The translations under genes and the position numbers were made by a program. Below the pieces are notes generated by a model that saw nothing but the letters and a program-made list of their open reading frames with translations, did not search any database and had not been told where the DNA came from. A stretch of 36,013 bases of DNA from an uncultured Campylobacter sp. (GTDB lineage: Bacteria > Campylobacterota > Campylobacteria > Campylobacterales > Campylobacteraceae), in contig CAAHEJ010000099.1 of NCBI GenBank assembly GCA_900772495.1, positions 1 through 36,013 of the forward strand, read 5' to 3'. This document shows positions 25,948-35,185 of this stretch, one piece after another. Within the stretch, counting starts at the first letter, position 1. Every line of letters starts with the position of its first letter.

Positions 25948-26715
25948 TTATGTGAAAAACAAAACTCGCATATTTGTAAAAACTTTTTCAATAAGCGTCC
26001 AAAAATACTCCATCATTATAACCAAAATCGAGATTAAAACCACAAAAGCAAGGGCGATTTTCATAGGATAGCCCACGACAAGCAAGTTAAACTGCGGCAT
26101 AGTCTTCATCAAAAGCCCAAAAATCAAATCCGCAAGCAAATTGATAGCAAGCACAGGAAAAGCCATAGTAAAGCCGATGAGAAAGACATTTACCATAGAA
26201 ATGTTTATAAAACGCAAGAAATTTTCTTTCAAATAAAACTCTCCAAGCGGGATATAGCCAAGCGAGTTGCTCAAAAACACAAGGCACAAGTGATGCCCAT
26301 CCAAAGCCAAAAACACAAGCAAGGCGATAAGGCTTAAAATTTGAGAAGTTATCGGCACGCTCGCGCCCGTGCTAGGGTCCATCACGCTAGCCATAGTAAA
26401 GCCCATAGTAAAAGCCATTTGCTCGCCCGCAAACTGGATAATCGTAAAAATCAGCGTCATCATAAGCCCTGCTATCATACCAAAAAGCACTTCGCTTAAA
26501 ATTTGCAAAATAAAAAAAGTGTTAATTTGCGGGGTTTGAAAAGTCGATAAGGGCAAAAGAAACATAGTGAGAAACAAAGCCAAAGTCGCCTTAATCACCT
26601 GCGGGATATTTGTATGCGAAAAAAAAGGAAAAAACACAAAAAGCCCACCAACCCGAGCAAACAAAAGCATAAATTTAGCGACATTTTCATCGCCTAGGTA
26701 GTTAATGAATTCCAC
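25948..26715 (-). CDS. fliR: Flagellar export apparatus protein FliR
   Basis: 255 residues, the usual FliR length, with about six hydrophobic helices and family features such as FFPFFSHTNIPQVIKATLA and FAGEQMAFTMGF followed by a loop of GASVPI type. FliR is part of the FliPQR export gate in the flagellar type III system. I take GTG at 26715 as the start: AAAGGGGC precedes it at good spacing and VEFINYLGDENVAKF is family-like. The frame is open for 39 more codons upstream, but these are Lys/Phe-rich and look non-coding. It lies 55 nt upstream of chePep, probably co-transcribed. Confidence 0.92.
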   Translation of the reverse strand: MEFINYLGDENVAKFMLLFARVGGLFVFFPFFSHTNIPQVIKATLALFLTMFLLPLSTFQTPQINTFFILQILSEVLFGMIAGLMMTLIFTIIQFAGEQMAFTMGFTMASVMDPSTGASVPITSQILSLIALLVFLALDGHHLCLVFLSNSLGYIPLGEFYLKENFLRFINISMVNVFLIGFTMAFPVLAINLLADLIFGLLMKTMPQFNLLVVGYPMKIALAFVVLISILVIMMEYFWTLIEKVFTNMRVLFFT

Positions 26716-26936
26716 TTGCGCCCCTTTCTTTGCTCTTGTGCTGGCTTTGATTGATAGGCTTTTGCCTTTAAATTTGCTTTTTGCTGTGAATTTTAGCGTA
26801 AATTTTAAGATAAATTTGTGAATTTTTTGCAAATTTTGATGAATTTTTTGTAATTTTTGCCTTTGTTTGCTTTTTTCTCAAAAACCCTAAAAAATTTCAT
26901 AGATTTTCAAAGATAAGCTAAAAATTCATAAAAAGG

Positions 26937-26945
26937 TGCTACAAT
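26937..26945 (+). promoter_or_regulatory. Extended -10 promoter of the methyltransferase gene
   Basis: TGC-TACAAT lies 32 nt before the GTG start, with AAGGGAC in between. It is not affected by the G tract. Confidence 0.55.
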
Positions 26946-26977
26946 TTCATAGAGTATTTTTTAATATAAGGGACAAA

Positions 26978-28034
26978 GTGGCAAACAAAGATTTAAAAAA
27001 AGCAAAAAATGCTAAAAAAGACGAGTTTTACACGCAGTTTGATGACATACAAAACGAGCTAAAACACTATGAAAAGCATTTTAAAAACCAAGTAGTGTAT
27101 TGTAACTGCGATGACCCCAAAGTGTCAAATTTCTTTTTGTATTTTGCTTATAATTTTTGGCATTTAGGGCTTAAAAAAGTGATTTGCTCGTGCTATAAAA
27201 ACAACGATATAAATCTTTTTTCCACTCATCGAGGACAAAGGGGCTGTTTTTTTGAGTATAACGGCTATGACAATGAGGGGGGGGGCTTTAAAATGTAGAA
27301 ATGAAATTGCTGATTTTATACAAAACAAACTCAAAGCAAAAGAATTCAGCGGAGACGGCGATTTTAGAAGTGATGAGAGTATAACACTCTTACAACAAAG
27401 CGACATTGTGGTAACTAATCCGCCTTTTTCACTTTTTAGAGAGTATGTCGCACAGTTAATTAAATATGAAAAAAAATTTATTATCATCGGTAATCTTAAT
27501 TCTGCCACTTACAAAGAAGTTTTTCCGCTCATAAAAAATAATAAAATTTGGCTTGGTGCAAGTATTCATAGCGGAGATAGAGAATTTGGGGTGCCAGAAT
27601 ATTATCCGCTTAAAGCTGCTAGTTCGCGCATAGATGAGAACGGCAAAAGATTTATAAGAGTTAAAGGTGTGCGTTGGTTTGTGAATTTGGATTATCCAAG
27701 ACGGCACGACAATTTAGAAACCATAGCAAGCTATTCAAAAAACCCTGAAAAATATCCAAAATATGAAAATTATAACGCGATAAATATAGATGAAACAGCT
27801 GAAATTCCTATGGATTATGAGAGTGTTATGGGTGTGCCGATAAGTTTTTTAGATAAATATAATCCAGAGCAGTTTGAAATTTTAGAGTGCCACGAACCAG
27901 CCATTCGCCTTGACATACTGAGAAAAATGCCTAAATTTAAAGAATATAAATCGAGACAAATTATGGTTAATGGGACACTTTGTCAAAAAAAATACCATAG
28001 ATTTTTTATCCAAAAACGAAAGGACAGCAAATGA
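26978..28034 (+). CDS. EcoRI-family adenine DNA methyltransferase, phase-variable, out of frame
   Basis: From GTG 26978 (after AAGGGAC) the frame reads AKKDEFYTQFDDIQNELKHY and VVYCNCDDPKVSNFF, typical of EcoRI-type N6-adenine methylases. It runs into a G9 tract (27277-27285) and stops at TAG 27296-27298 after 106 residues. The downstream frame carries on with GALKCRNEIADF, catalytic motif IV NPPF (DIVVTNPPFSLF), and the rest to 28034. With G8 the two parts fuse into a 351-residue enzyme, close to EcoRI methylase size. So the gene reads OFF here. Its stop overlaps the nuclease start by 4 nt. It lies opposite to its neighbours, between fliR and the ABC ATPase gene, which are adjacent in C. jejuni. 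Confidence 0.88.
27277..27285 (+). repeat. G9 homopolymer, phase-variation tract
   Basis: Nine consecutive G within the methyltransferase coding region. G8 (or G11) gives the full-length frame; G9 gives early termination. Poly-G tracts of this size are the standard contingency device of Campylobacter. Confidence 0.92.
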
Positions 28035-29236
28035 TAAAAATAAAACTCCAAGAAATCACAATCCGTGATTTAATCAAAGGCTATTTAAACGACAGCGAGA
28101 GTGGGCAGGTTGTCGCTTATGATGGCAGGCTAAACATACGCCCAAAGTATCAAAGAGAGTTTGTTTATAAGGACAAGCAAAGAGATGCCGTCATACAAAC
28201 AACACTTTATAGTTTCCCTTTAAATACTATGTATTGGGTTAAAAACACCGAAAAAGACGCTGAATTTGAGTTTGAAGTGTTAGACGGACAGCAAAGGACG
28301 ATAAGCATTTGCGAGTTTGCGACAAACAAATTTTCGCTTGATAAAATGACTTTTAAGGGTAGCTTTGCGGCGCAGATTGTGAATTTTAGCACGATGACAA
28401 AGGATGAGCAAGAGAGATTTTTAGACTATCCTTTACAAATTTACATTTGCGAGGGCGATGAGAGCGACAAGTTAGAGTGGTTTAGGACGATAAACATAGC
28501 AGGCGAGAAACTCACGGAGCAAGAGTTGAGAAACGCCGTTTATGCTAGTGTGTGGTTGAGCGATGCGAAGTTAAAATTTTCAAAAAGAAACTCGCTTGCC
28601 GTGCAACTTGCAAAGGATTATCTAAAAGGCGAGGCGATAAGGCAGGACTACCTAGAAACAGCGATTGCGTGGATAGTGGGCGGTTATGAAAGCAAGCTCA
28701 TCGAAAAATATATGAACCATCAAAAGCTAACAAAGGCAAAAAACGCCGATGAATTGTGGCTTTATTTTAAAGCCGTGATTACTTGGGTGGAGGCGAAATT
28801 CCCCAAATACCGCAAGCAAATGAAAGGGCTTGAATGGGGCTTTTTTTACAACAAATACAAAGACAAGGATTTAGACAGCGCAGAGCTTGAAAAAGAAGTG
28901 GCAAGGCTAATGACTGATGATGATGTAACAAAAAAGGCGGGAATTTATGAATTTGTGTTGAGTGGAAACGAAAAACACTTAAATTTAAGGACATTTACCG
29001 ATAGCCAAAAGGCACAAATGTATGAAAAACAAAAAGGAATTTGTGCTAATGGCGGTGGCATTAAAGGTGGCGGACAGGGCTTAAATGGTATAAAATGTCC
29101 GCACGAAAACGAAGTGTTAGAAATAGGGCAAATGCAAGCCGACCACATAGTGCCTTGGAGCAAGGGCGGAAAAACCGAGCTTTCAAATGGGCAAATGCTT
29201 TGCGCTGAGTGCAACCGCGCAAAAAGTGGGAGGTGA
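28031..29236 (+). CDS. DUF262-HNH endonuclease (GmrSD-like restriction nuclease)
   Basis: 401 residues, intact. The N-terminal DUF262 (ParB/Srx-like) domain has RPKYQREFVY (37-46) and the hallmark DGQQR (85-89). A helical middle is followed by a C-terminal HNH module with ADHIVPWSKGG (Asp371, His372), Asn386, and the zinc-type CAECNRAK (Cys391, Cys394). DUF262-HNH/DUF1524 proteins include GmrSD, BrxU and SspE, nucleases of anti-phage defence that often sense DNA modification and use nucleotides. Here it overlaps the methyltransferase gene (ATGA) after AAAGGAC, so the two are a unit, and its translation is probably coupled. Target and modification dependence are unknown. Confidence 0.87.
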   Translation: MIKIKLQEITIRDLIKGYLNDSESGQVVAYDGRLNIRPKYQREFVYKDKQRDAVIQTTLYSFPLNTMYWVKNTEKDAEFEFEVLDGQQRTISICEFATNKFSLDKMTFKGSFAAQIVNFSTMTKDEQERFLDYPLQIYICEGDESDKLEWFRTINIAGEKLTEQELRNAVYASVWLSDAKLKFSKRNSLAVQLAKDYLKGEAIRQDYLETAIAWIVGGYESKLIEKYMNHQKLTKAKNADELWLYFKAVITWVEAKFPKYRKQMKGLEWGFFYNKYKDKDLDSAELEKEVARLMTDDDVTKKAGIYEFVLSGNEKHLNLRTFTDSQKAQMYEKQKGICANGGGIKGGGQGLNGIKCPHENEVLEIGQMQADHIVPWSKGGKTELSNGQMLCAECNRAKSGR

Positions 29237-29296
29237 GCTTTTGTTTGCAAGCTTGTGAAAAATTTATGGATTTTACCTAAAATTTACGCTTTTTTT

Positions 29297-29343
29297 AAAA
29301 TCAAAGCAAAAATTCACACTAAAATTTGCAAAATCAAAGCAAA
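29297..29343 (+). repeat. Short direct repeat at the right edge of the R-M-like pair
   Basis: AAAATCAAAGCAAA occurs at 29297-29310 and 29330-29343 in the gap between the nuclease gene and the ABC ATPase gene. No matching copy was found left of the methyltransferase, so it is not evidence of insertion. Confidence 0.4.
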
Positions 29344-29345
29344 TT

Positions 29346-29987
29346 TTACTCTAAATTCAGCCCATTTTGCGTGATTTTATAAGCCCTGTCGCACATACTT
29401 GCAAGCGTGTTGTCGTGCGTTACGAAAAGTAGCGCGGCGTCATTTTCTTTGACATAGCTTTTCAAAATGTGTATGACATTTTGAGCGTTGTCAAAGTCCA
29501 AATTTCCTGTGGCTTCATCGGCAAAGATGATTTTAGGCTTTTTGCAAAGCACGCGCGCGATGCTCACTCGCTGCTGCTGTCCGCCGCTTAACTTGCCGAT
29601 TTTCATTCCCAAAAGCTCATCTATGCCAAGCCGTTCAAGCAAATCCTCATCGATGTCTTGCTTGCTCAAAACGCTTGCAAGCTCGATATTTTCAAGTGCC
29701 GAAAAGCCCTTAAACAAATAGTGCATTTGAAAGATAATGCCAAAAAAATGCCGTCTGATTTTAAGGCGGGCGTTTTCGCTCAATGCGTATAAGTCCTTAT
29801 CTTTTACAAAAACCTTGCCTTTTTTGGGCTTTAAAAGGCTTGATAAAATGTGTAGCAAGGTGGATTTGCCGCACCCGCTGCTACCTTGAATGGCTATGCA
29901 CTCGCGTTCGCAAAGCTCTAAATTTAAATTTTCAAAAAGCGGATAATCAAAGCTGTGGCTTAAATTCTCCGCTCTTAAAAGTGCCAT
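29346..29987 (-). CDS. ABC transporter ATP-binding protein (LolD/MacB type)
   Basis: 213 residues, a single ATPase domain: Walker A GSSGCGKST (35-43), Q-loop, signature LSGGQQQR, Walker B IIFADEATGNLD and His switch VTHDN. Length and DEATGNLD place it with LolD/FtsE/MacB-type ATPases. No permease lies next to it, so the partner is elsewhere. Its ATG is one nucleotide past the tsf stop. This order (rpsB, tsf, ABC ATPase) is as in C. jejuni Cj1182c-Cj1180c. Confidence 0.9.
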   Translation of the reverse strand: MALLRAENLSHSFDYPLFENLNLELCERECIAIQGSSGCGKSTLLHILSSLLKPKKGKVFVKDKDLYALSENARLKIRRHFFGIIFQMHYLFKGFSALENIELASVLSKQDIDEDLLERLGIDELLGMKIGKLSGGQQQRVSIARVLCKKPKIIFADEATGNLDFDNAQNVIHILKSYVKENDAALLFVTHDNTLASMCDRAYKITQNGLNLE

Positions 29988-29988
29988 T

Positions 29989-31065
29989 TTATCTCATTTG
30001 CGCAGCCACTTCTGCTGCGAAATCTTCGTTTTTCTTTTCCAAGCCCTCGCCCACTTCAAAGCGTATGAACTGCACTATCTCAAAGTGTCCGCCGAATTCT
30101 TTTTGCTTTTCAGCGATAACCTGCTCGATAGTCTTTTTATCGTCCATCACAAAAAACTGCCCCAAAAGTGTCAGCTTGCTGTCAAGCTGTGAATTTTCAG
30201 CGATGAAAGAGTTGATTTTGCCCGGAATTATCTTGTCCCAAATCTGCTCTGGCTTGTTTTGCGCTTTAAGCTCAGCTTTGATTTCATCTTCGCTAGCCTT
30301 GATAATCTCAGCCGTGAGCTGCTTGCGGCTAGCGTATTTTGGGATTTTATGCTCTGGCTTGTTCGGGTCTTTCAAGCGTCTGCGCTCTTCGTTGTCCTTT
30401 TCAAGCTCGGCAACAAGGGCTTTATACTCAGCCTTGATGAATTCATCGTCCAAATCCTTGTAAGACAAAAAGCTAGGCTTCATCGCCGCTATGTGCATAC
30501 AAAGCTGCTTTAAGAAATTCAGGCTTTTTTGGGCGATTTGCTCATTTTGCGCAGTAGCAGCGATGATGACGCCCACACGCCCATTTGTGTGGATATAGCC
30601 GTTTAAAATGCCGTTTGCCCCAGCCTTTAAGGTAGCAAATCTTCGCACGACAAGGTTTTCGCCGATGGTTGCGATTTGAGAATTCAAATACTCTTCAAAT
30701 TTCACGCCGTTTATCGTGCTGCTTAACAACTCTTCGTTCGTTACAAAGCCCTTGCTTTGAATGTGCGCTGTGGTGTCTTGCGTGAGTTTGATGAAATTTT
30801 CGTTTTTGGCGACAAAGTCTGTTTCTGAGTTGATTTCAGTGAGCGTTGCGCTTTTAAAATCATCGCTGATTTTCACGCTTACCAAGCCCTCAGCGGCGAG
30901 TCTGTCGGCTTTTTTAGCAGCCTTGCCTAGCCCTTTTTCGCGCAGGTGTTGGACGGCTTTTTCAAAGTCGCCAGCACACTCAGCAAGGGCGTTTTTGCAG
31001 TCAAGCATTCCAGCACCAGTGCTTTCTCGTAGTTCTTTAACCATTTGTGCGGTGATTTCAGCCAT
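29989..31065 (-). CDS. tsf: Translation elongation factor Ts
   Basis: 358 residues, with the N-terminal UBA-like start ([27 protein letters not shown]) and core elements [11 protein letters not shown] and [13 protein letters not shown]-Ts exchanges GDP for GTP on EF-Tu. The start ATG 31065 overlaps the rpsB 3' end by 8 nt, with the ribosome-binding site inside rpsB; the frame is open 14 codons upstream, but this ATG gives the family N terminus. Middle gene of rpsB-tsf-ABC ATPase. Confidence 0.96.
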   Translation of the reverse strand: MAEITAQMVKELRESTGAGMLDCKNALAECAGDFEKAVQHLREKGLGKAAKKADRLAAEGLVSVKISDDFKSATLTEINSETDFVAKNENFIKLTQDTTAHIQSKGFVTNEELLSSTINGVKFEEYLNSQIATIGENLVVRRFATLKAGANGILNGYIHTNGRVGVIIAATAQNEQIAQKSLNFLKQLCMHIAAMKPSFLSYKDLDDEFIKAEYKALVAELEKDNEERRRLKDPNKPEHKIPKYASRKQLTAEIIKASEDEIKAELKAQNKPEQIWDKIIPGKINSFIAENSQLDSKLTLLGQFFVMDDKKTIEQVIAEKQKEFGGHFEIVQFIRFEVGEGLEKKNEDFAAEVAAQMR

Positions 31066-31879
31066 TGTTTTCGTCCTCTTTTTCAAATTCTTGCCTAAAT
31101 TCAGCATCTTCTTCGCTCAACGCCTCATCTAAAATCTCGCGTTTTTCTTCCTCGCTCACGCGCACTTGCTCGTCATTTTCTATCAAGTCCGCATCTTGCT
31201 CGCGCAAATTCTTGCCCTCGTTAATCGCCTCCGCCATTTCTTGGCAAAAAAGCTGCACGGAGCGAATGGCATCGTCATTTCCGGGGATAGGATAAGCCAC
31301 TAAATCAGGGTCGCAGTTCGTATCAAGCGGCGCGATGACGGGGATTTTAAGGCGGTTTGCCTCCGCAACGGCGATTTTTTCTTTTACCGTGTCGATGACA
31401 AAAATCATATCAGGCTGAGTTTTTAGGTAGCGCACGCCGCCTAAATAATCAAGCAATTTTTCCTTTTTGCGAGTAAGCATTAGGGCTTCTTTTTTGGTTA
31501 AGAGCTTAATAGAGCCGTCTTCTTCCATTTTTTCGATGATTTCAAGCTTGCGCACGGATTGTTTAATCGTGCCAAAATTCGTCATCATACCGCCAAGCCA
31601 GCGGTGGCTCACATAAGGCATACCGCACTTTTCCGCATACTCTTTGATGGCAGCACTTGCTTGCTTTTTTGTGCCGACAAAAAGTATCGTTTTGCCCTCA
31701 GCAGCAGCATCTCGCACTATGTTGTAAGTGTAGCGAAAGTAGCGCAAAGTCTTTTGCAAGTCGATGACATAAATGCCTTTTCGTTCGCCAAAGATAAATT
31801 TTTTCATCTTTGGATTCCAGCGTCTGGTTTGATGCCCAAAATGCACGCCGCATTCGAGCAAATCTCTCATTGTTACCAT
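31058..31879 (-). CDS. rpsB: 30S ribosomal protein S2
   Basis: 273 residues: [25 protein letters not shown] start, [35 protein letters not shown] and [19 protein letters not shown] are S2 signatures. The C-terminal 50 residues are a strongly acidic Glu/Asp tail. S2 joins the 30S subunit at the head-platform junction. ATG 31879 follows AAGGAGAAAAA. First gene of its operon. Confidence 0.97.
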   Translation of the reverse strand: MVTMRDLLECGVHFGHQTRRWNPKMKKFIFGERKGIYVIDLQKTLRYFRYTYNIVRDAAAEGKTILFVGTKKQASAAIKEYAEKCGMPYVSHRWLGGMMTNFGTIKQSVRKLEIIEKMEEDGSIKLLTKKEALMLTRKKEKLLDYLGGVRYLKTQPDMIFVIDTVKEKIAVAEANRLKIPVIAPLDTNCDPDLVAYPIPGNDDAIRSVQLFCQEMAEAINEGKNLREQDADLIENDEQVRVSEEEKREILDEALSEEDAEFRQEFEKEDENNG

Positions 31880-32024
31880 TTTTTCTCCTTGTGGTTTAGC
31901 TTTTTCCTCCGCACTCGTTGTTTAAGCAAGCTAAAAGGACTAGTGCGTGTGAAATTCACTCAAAACACGCTAAATTCACGCTTTGCGGCGATAAATTTAA
32001 CAAATTTTGAGTTTTAAAGACGAG

Positions 32025-32033
32025 ATTATAGCA
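32025..32033 (-). promoter_or_regulatory. Extended -10 promoter of rpsB operon
   Basis: TGC-TATAAT on the minus strand, about 145 nt before the rpsB ATG. The long leader might carry regulation by S2, as is known for rpsB in other bacteria, but I see no specific structure. The rest of the 297-bp gap 31880-32176 holds no gene. Confidence 0.6.
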
Positions 32034-32176
32034 AATTTAAACTTGATTTTAGCTTAAAAGAAACTTAAATTTATCATTTAGCTTTTTATTTTGCTTGTGT
32101 TTGTTGGGCGAAAATTATTATTTTTAATGAATTTTTATGCTTAAAAACACAAATTTTCGCTAAAAAAGATAAATCA

Positions 32177-35071
32177 TTATGACAAATCATCTTTTAAATT
32201 TTTTGTATAATTGCAATGCGGATAAGCATTGCAAGCAATGAATTTTCCATATTTGCCATTTTTAACACGCAAAAAATCCCCACAATCAGGGCAACTTAAA
32301 TTCCACTTCACTTGCTCAATGTCAAAAACCGCATAATCACAATAAGGATAATTTTCACAGCCATAAAATGAATTTGCTGTATCGGCGTTTCGCAACACCA
32401 ACTCACCCTTGCAACGCGGGCAATTTGGCGAAGTAAAATCTTTGGCAGTGGCGTTTATTTTGCTATCAATTTCTTTTACAAAGATTGAAGGGTTGGCTTG
32501 ATTGCATAGGACATAGACGGTATTTCGCGTGCGTGTTAGGGCAACATAAAACAAACGCCTTTCTTCTGCGTGCGGATATTCATTTTTTGCGCCCAAGACT
32601 AATTCTAAAAGCTTATCGTCCTCTATGGTGTTAGGAAAGCCGTTTGTTCCGCCATCGCCGTTTATCAAAATCACAAATTCAGCCTCCAAGCCTTTTGATT
32701 TATGCACGGTTTTAAATTCAAGTTTCATTTGGCTGTGTCGTTTGAAATGATTTAAAGTTTGAGAGATTTTTTCTTCATCTTTGTTATTTCTACCCAAAAC
32801 CAGCACTTGTGCGTTTTTGTTTAGGCTTAAAATTTCATCGCAAACCTCGCGAAATTTGGTTTCTATGTCGCCATTGTGGTAAAAAAATCTCACAGGATTT
32901 TCTTGGTGTTTTGCTGAACTAATATGCTTAGCTATTTGTTGAGTATTTGCCATAATAAAAGGCTCGACAATGTCTTGTAATTCTTGTGAATTTCTATGTG
33001 TAGAAGTGATATAACAAAGCTGTGCATCGCTAAAATACTGCTTAAATTCCAAAAATATATTTATATCGCAGCCCGCAAAGCGATAAATCGCTTGCCAATC
33101 ATCTCCAACAGCAAATAATTTAGAATCTCCATTCTTAATCAAAGCTTGCAAAAACCGCATTCTACTCTGCGAAATATCTTGAAATTCATCAACAATGATA
33201 TATTTGTAGCGACACCCTTTTGAATGCGGAATTTTTTCAATGGCTTGCATTATCATATCATCAAAATCAATTTTGCCCTCACTTCGCAAATTTTCATAAT
33301 AAGCCTTATAAAAATACTCACAAATTTGCAAAAAGAGTTGTGTTCTTTTGTCATTATAGCTTACGCCTTGATTTTGAATTTTAAGCATTTCAAAGGCTTT
33401 TGTGTCAGGGTATCTGGCTTTATAAAGATTTAAAAAGCTAGCTATGAGAGGGATATAGCTTTCAAAAATATCATTTGAAGCCTTTAAAATCTCATCTTTT
33501 GACAGCCTATTTAGCTTTATGCCATTATCTTGTAGTTTTTGTTTTAAAGAGTCAAAAATTTCACCTTCTTTAAATTCATAAGAATAAGTCTCTATGCAAG
33601 TGGTGTTGTTTTGCTTGTGTGTTTGTCTTTTCCACTTCATCGCCTCTTTGTATCTTTGGGCGTCTTTGGGCGGGTATTGTGGGGTGTTGCCGTTTTTATC
33701 TATGCCATAATGTTCTAAATATATATCATAATCACTAAGATAGAAATCAGGCGTGTATTGTCGTTTTTGTGGGGTAGAAGTGTTGAATTTATAAGGTTTT
33801 TCGTATTCATATTTTATGCCGTTTATAAAAAGAAAATTTGCGATGATAAGTTCTTCGTAGCTTTTTACGCGCTCTTTTTGTAAGGTTTTTAACCGCCCTG
33901 CTTGCAAGGTGTTTGATAATATATCTTTGAGCGTGTGCAAATTTGCTTGCTTTAAAAGGGCAAATTTCTCGCCTAGTGTTTGGTAGGTTTTATCGCTATT
34001 TACAAGCCGATAAAGCGAGCAAAATCTAAAAATATCCCAAATGATAAGCTCATTTTTGCATTCTTTTTGTATTTTGCGAATATAAAAAGATAAATCTTGC
34101 TCTTCGATGAGCGGCTTTGTGGATAGGCTTTGTTTAAGAATTTCTAACCCTAATGAATGAAAGGTTTTTACCTTTAAATTTGGGTTGATTAAATGCGCTT
34201 TTGCTTGTAAATCCTCAGCCGAAGCCCTAGAATACGACAAAAGTAAGATTTCATTTGAATTTGCCTTGCCTCTATCAAGCAGCCATTTTACCTTGCCGCA
34301 AATTGTAAGTGTCTTGCCTGCTCCAGCTCCAGCCACCGTTAAAATCGAACCACTATCGCTTAATATAGCCCTCCTTTGCTGTGTATCCAAGCATTTGCCG
34401 TTTATATCATCAAAAATGCTATCCTTGCTATGCCTTGAGATAAATTCCTCATTATGTCGCTCAATCAACGCTTGATTACACTCTGGTGCAGAGTAAAATT
34501 TTGTCCCAAATGCTTGTATATTTTCCGCAAGGGTAAGCATTTTTGAGGCATTTTTGCCGTCTATAAATTCATCTTTCACACACTCAGTAAGGTTTTGAAA
34601 GTCTTTAATGAAGCTGTGTTGCTTGATAATAGTCGTGTAGTTGTCAAAAATTTCTCCTATATCACGCATATAGCGCAAATAAATATCTCTTTCTTTTAGC
34701 GAAGTTGGCAAGGTGTATGCACTCACTTGCAAAGCTGTTTCATTGAGAGAATGGACACTTTCAAAGCTGTATTTATCGATATTTGATAAGATATATTTTG
34801 CACTATGCTTGGTTAAAGCCTCATCTAATCTTTGTTTTAAATGTGTAATGGTGTCATTATGAGCCTTTATGAGTAAAATAATGCGCTTTAAATCATCAAG
34901 CGTTTGCGTGGCTTTGTCGCATTGAGCTAAATCCTGTGCAAGCTTATAAGTCTCATCGCTAATGCTTACAATGGTAAAGGCTTTAAGATTTGTTTCTAAA
35001 CGCGATATATTCTTGCGTAAAATGGCTTGTTTGCGAATGTAGCCAAAGCCAAAATACACAAGCAAGGTCAA
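32177..35071 (-). CDS. UvrD/Rep-family helicase, helicase IV-like, with topoisomerase-type zinc fingers
   Basis: 964 residues. Order: a hydrophobic N terminus and coiled region; Walker A GAGAGKT in a superfamily 1A helicase core; an inserted segment with TPDFYLSDYDIYLEHYGID, which resembles the nuclease-like insert (PD..E) of helicase IV; DEFQDISQSR (motif II), GDDWQAIYRFAG (motif III), VALTRTRNTVYVL (motif VI); and two C-terminal CxxC zinc fingers of topoisomerase I type (CPRCKGEL...CENYPYC and CPDCGDFL...CNAYPHC). It likely unwinds DNA with 3'-5' polarity in repair. The start is doubtful: only TTG 35071 is available in frame, 17 nt from GGAG, while the well-placed ATG at 35081 is out of frame. 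Confidence 0.85.
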   Translation of the reverse strand: MTLLVYFGFGYIRKQAILRKNISRLETNLKAFTIVSISDETYKLAQDLAQCDKATQTLDDLKRIILLIKAHNDTITHLKQRLDEALTKHSAKYILSNIDKYSFESVHSLNETALQVSAYTLPTSLKERDIYLRYMRDIGEIFDNYTTIIKQHSFIKDFQNLTECVKDEFIDGKNASKMLTLAENIQAFGTKFYSAPECNQALIERHNEEFISRHSKDSIFDDINGKCLDTQQRRAILSDSGSILTVAGAGAGKTLTICGKVKWLLDRGKANSNEILLLSYSRASAEDLQAKAHLINPNLKVKTFHSLGLEILKQSLSTKPLIEEQDLSFYIRKIQKECKNELIIWDIFRFCSLYRLVNSDKTYQTLGEKFALLKQANLHTLKDILSNTLQAGRLKTLQKERVKSYEELIIANFLFINGIKYEYEKPYKFNTSTPQKRQYTPDFYLSDYDIYLEHYGIDKNGNTPQYPPKDAQRYKEAMKWKRQTHKQNNTTCIETYSYEFKEGEIFDSLKQKLQDNGIKLNRLSKDEILKASNDIFESYIPLIASFLNLYKARYPDTKAFEMLKIQNQGVSYNDKRTQLFLQICEYFYKAYYENLRSEGKIDFDDMIMQAIEKIPHSKGCRYKYIIVDEFQDISQSRMRFLQALIKNGDSKLFAVGDDWQAIYRFAGCDINIFLEFKQYFSDAQLCYITSTHRNSQELQDIVEPFIMANTQQIAKHISSAKHQENPVRFFYHNGDIETKFREVCDEILSLNKNAQVLVLGRNNKDEEKISQTLNHFKRHSQMKLEFKTVHKSKGLEAEFVILINGDGGTNGFPNTIEDDKLLELVLGAKNEYPHAEERRLFYVALTRTRNTVYVLCNQANPSIFVKEIDSKINATAKDFTSPNCPRCKGELVLRNADTANSFYGCENYPYCDYAVFDIEQVKWNLSCPDCGDFLRVKNGKYGKFIACNAYPHCNYTKNLKDDLS

Positions 35072-35185
35072 TGAAATTCATCTTTTTGCTCCATTGTTTA
35101 ATCACTCACAAACGCAAGCCTTATCATCAGTGATTTATGTTTGCTATAAGCTAGCTTGATAAAGTCAAAAAAGTAAAACCTAATG

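Noticed and set aside
27252..28034. Separate gene starting at ATG 27252 for the C-terminal methylase part
   Set aside because: The start has no ribosome-binding site and lies within the upstream frame; the two parts make one methylase if the G tract loses one base.
29297..29343. Direct repeat as target-site duplication of the R-M-like insertion
   Set aside because: Both copies lie on the same side of the insertion and none was seen on the fliR side.
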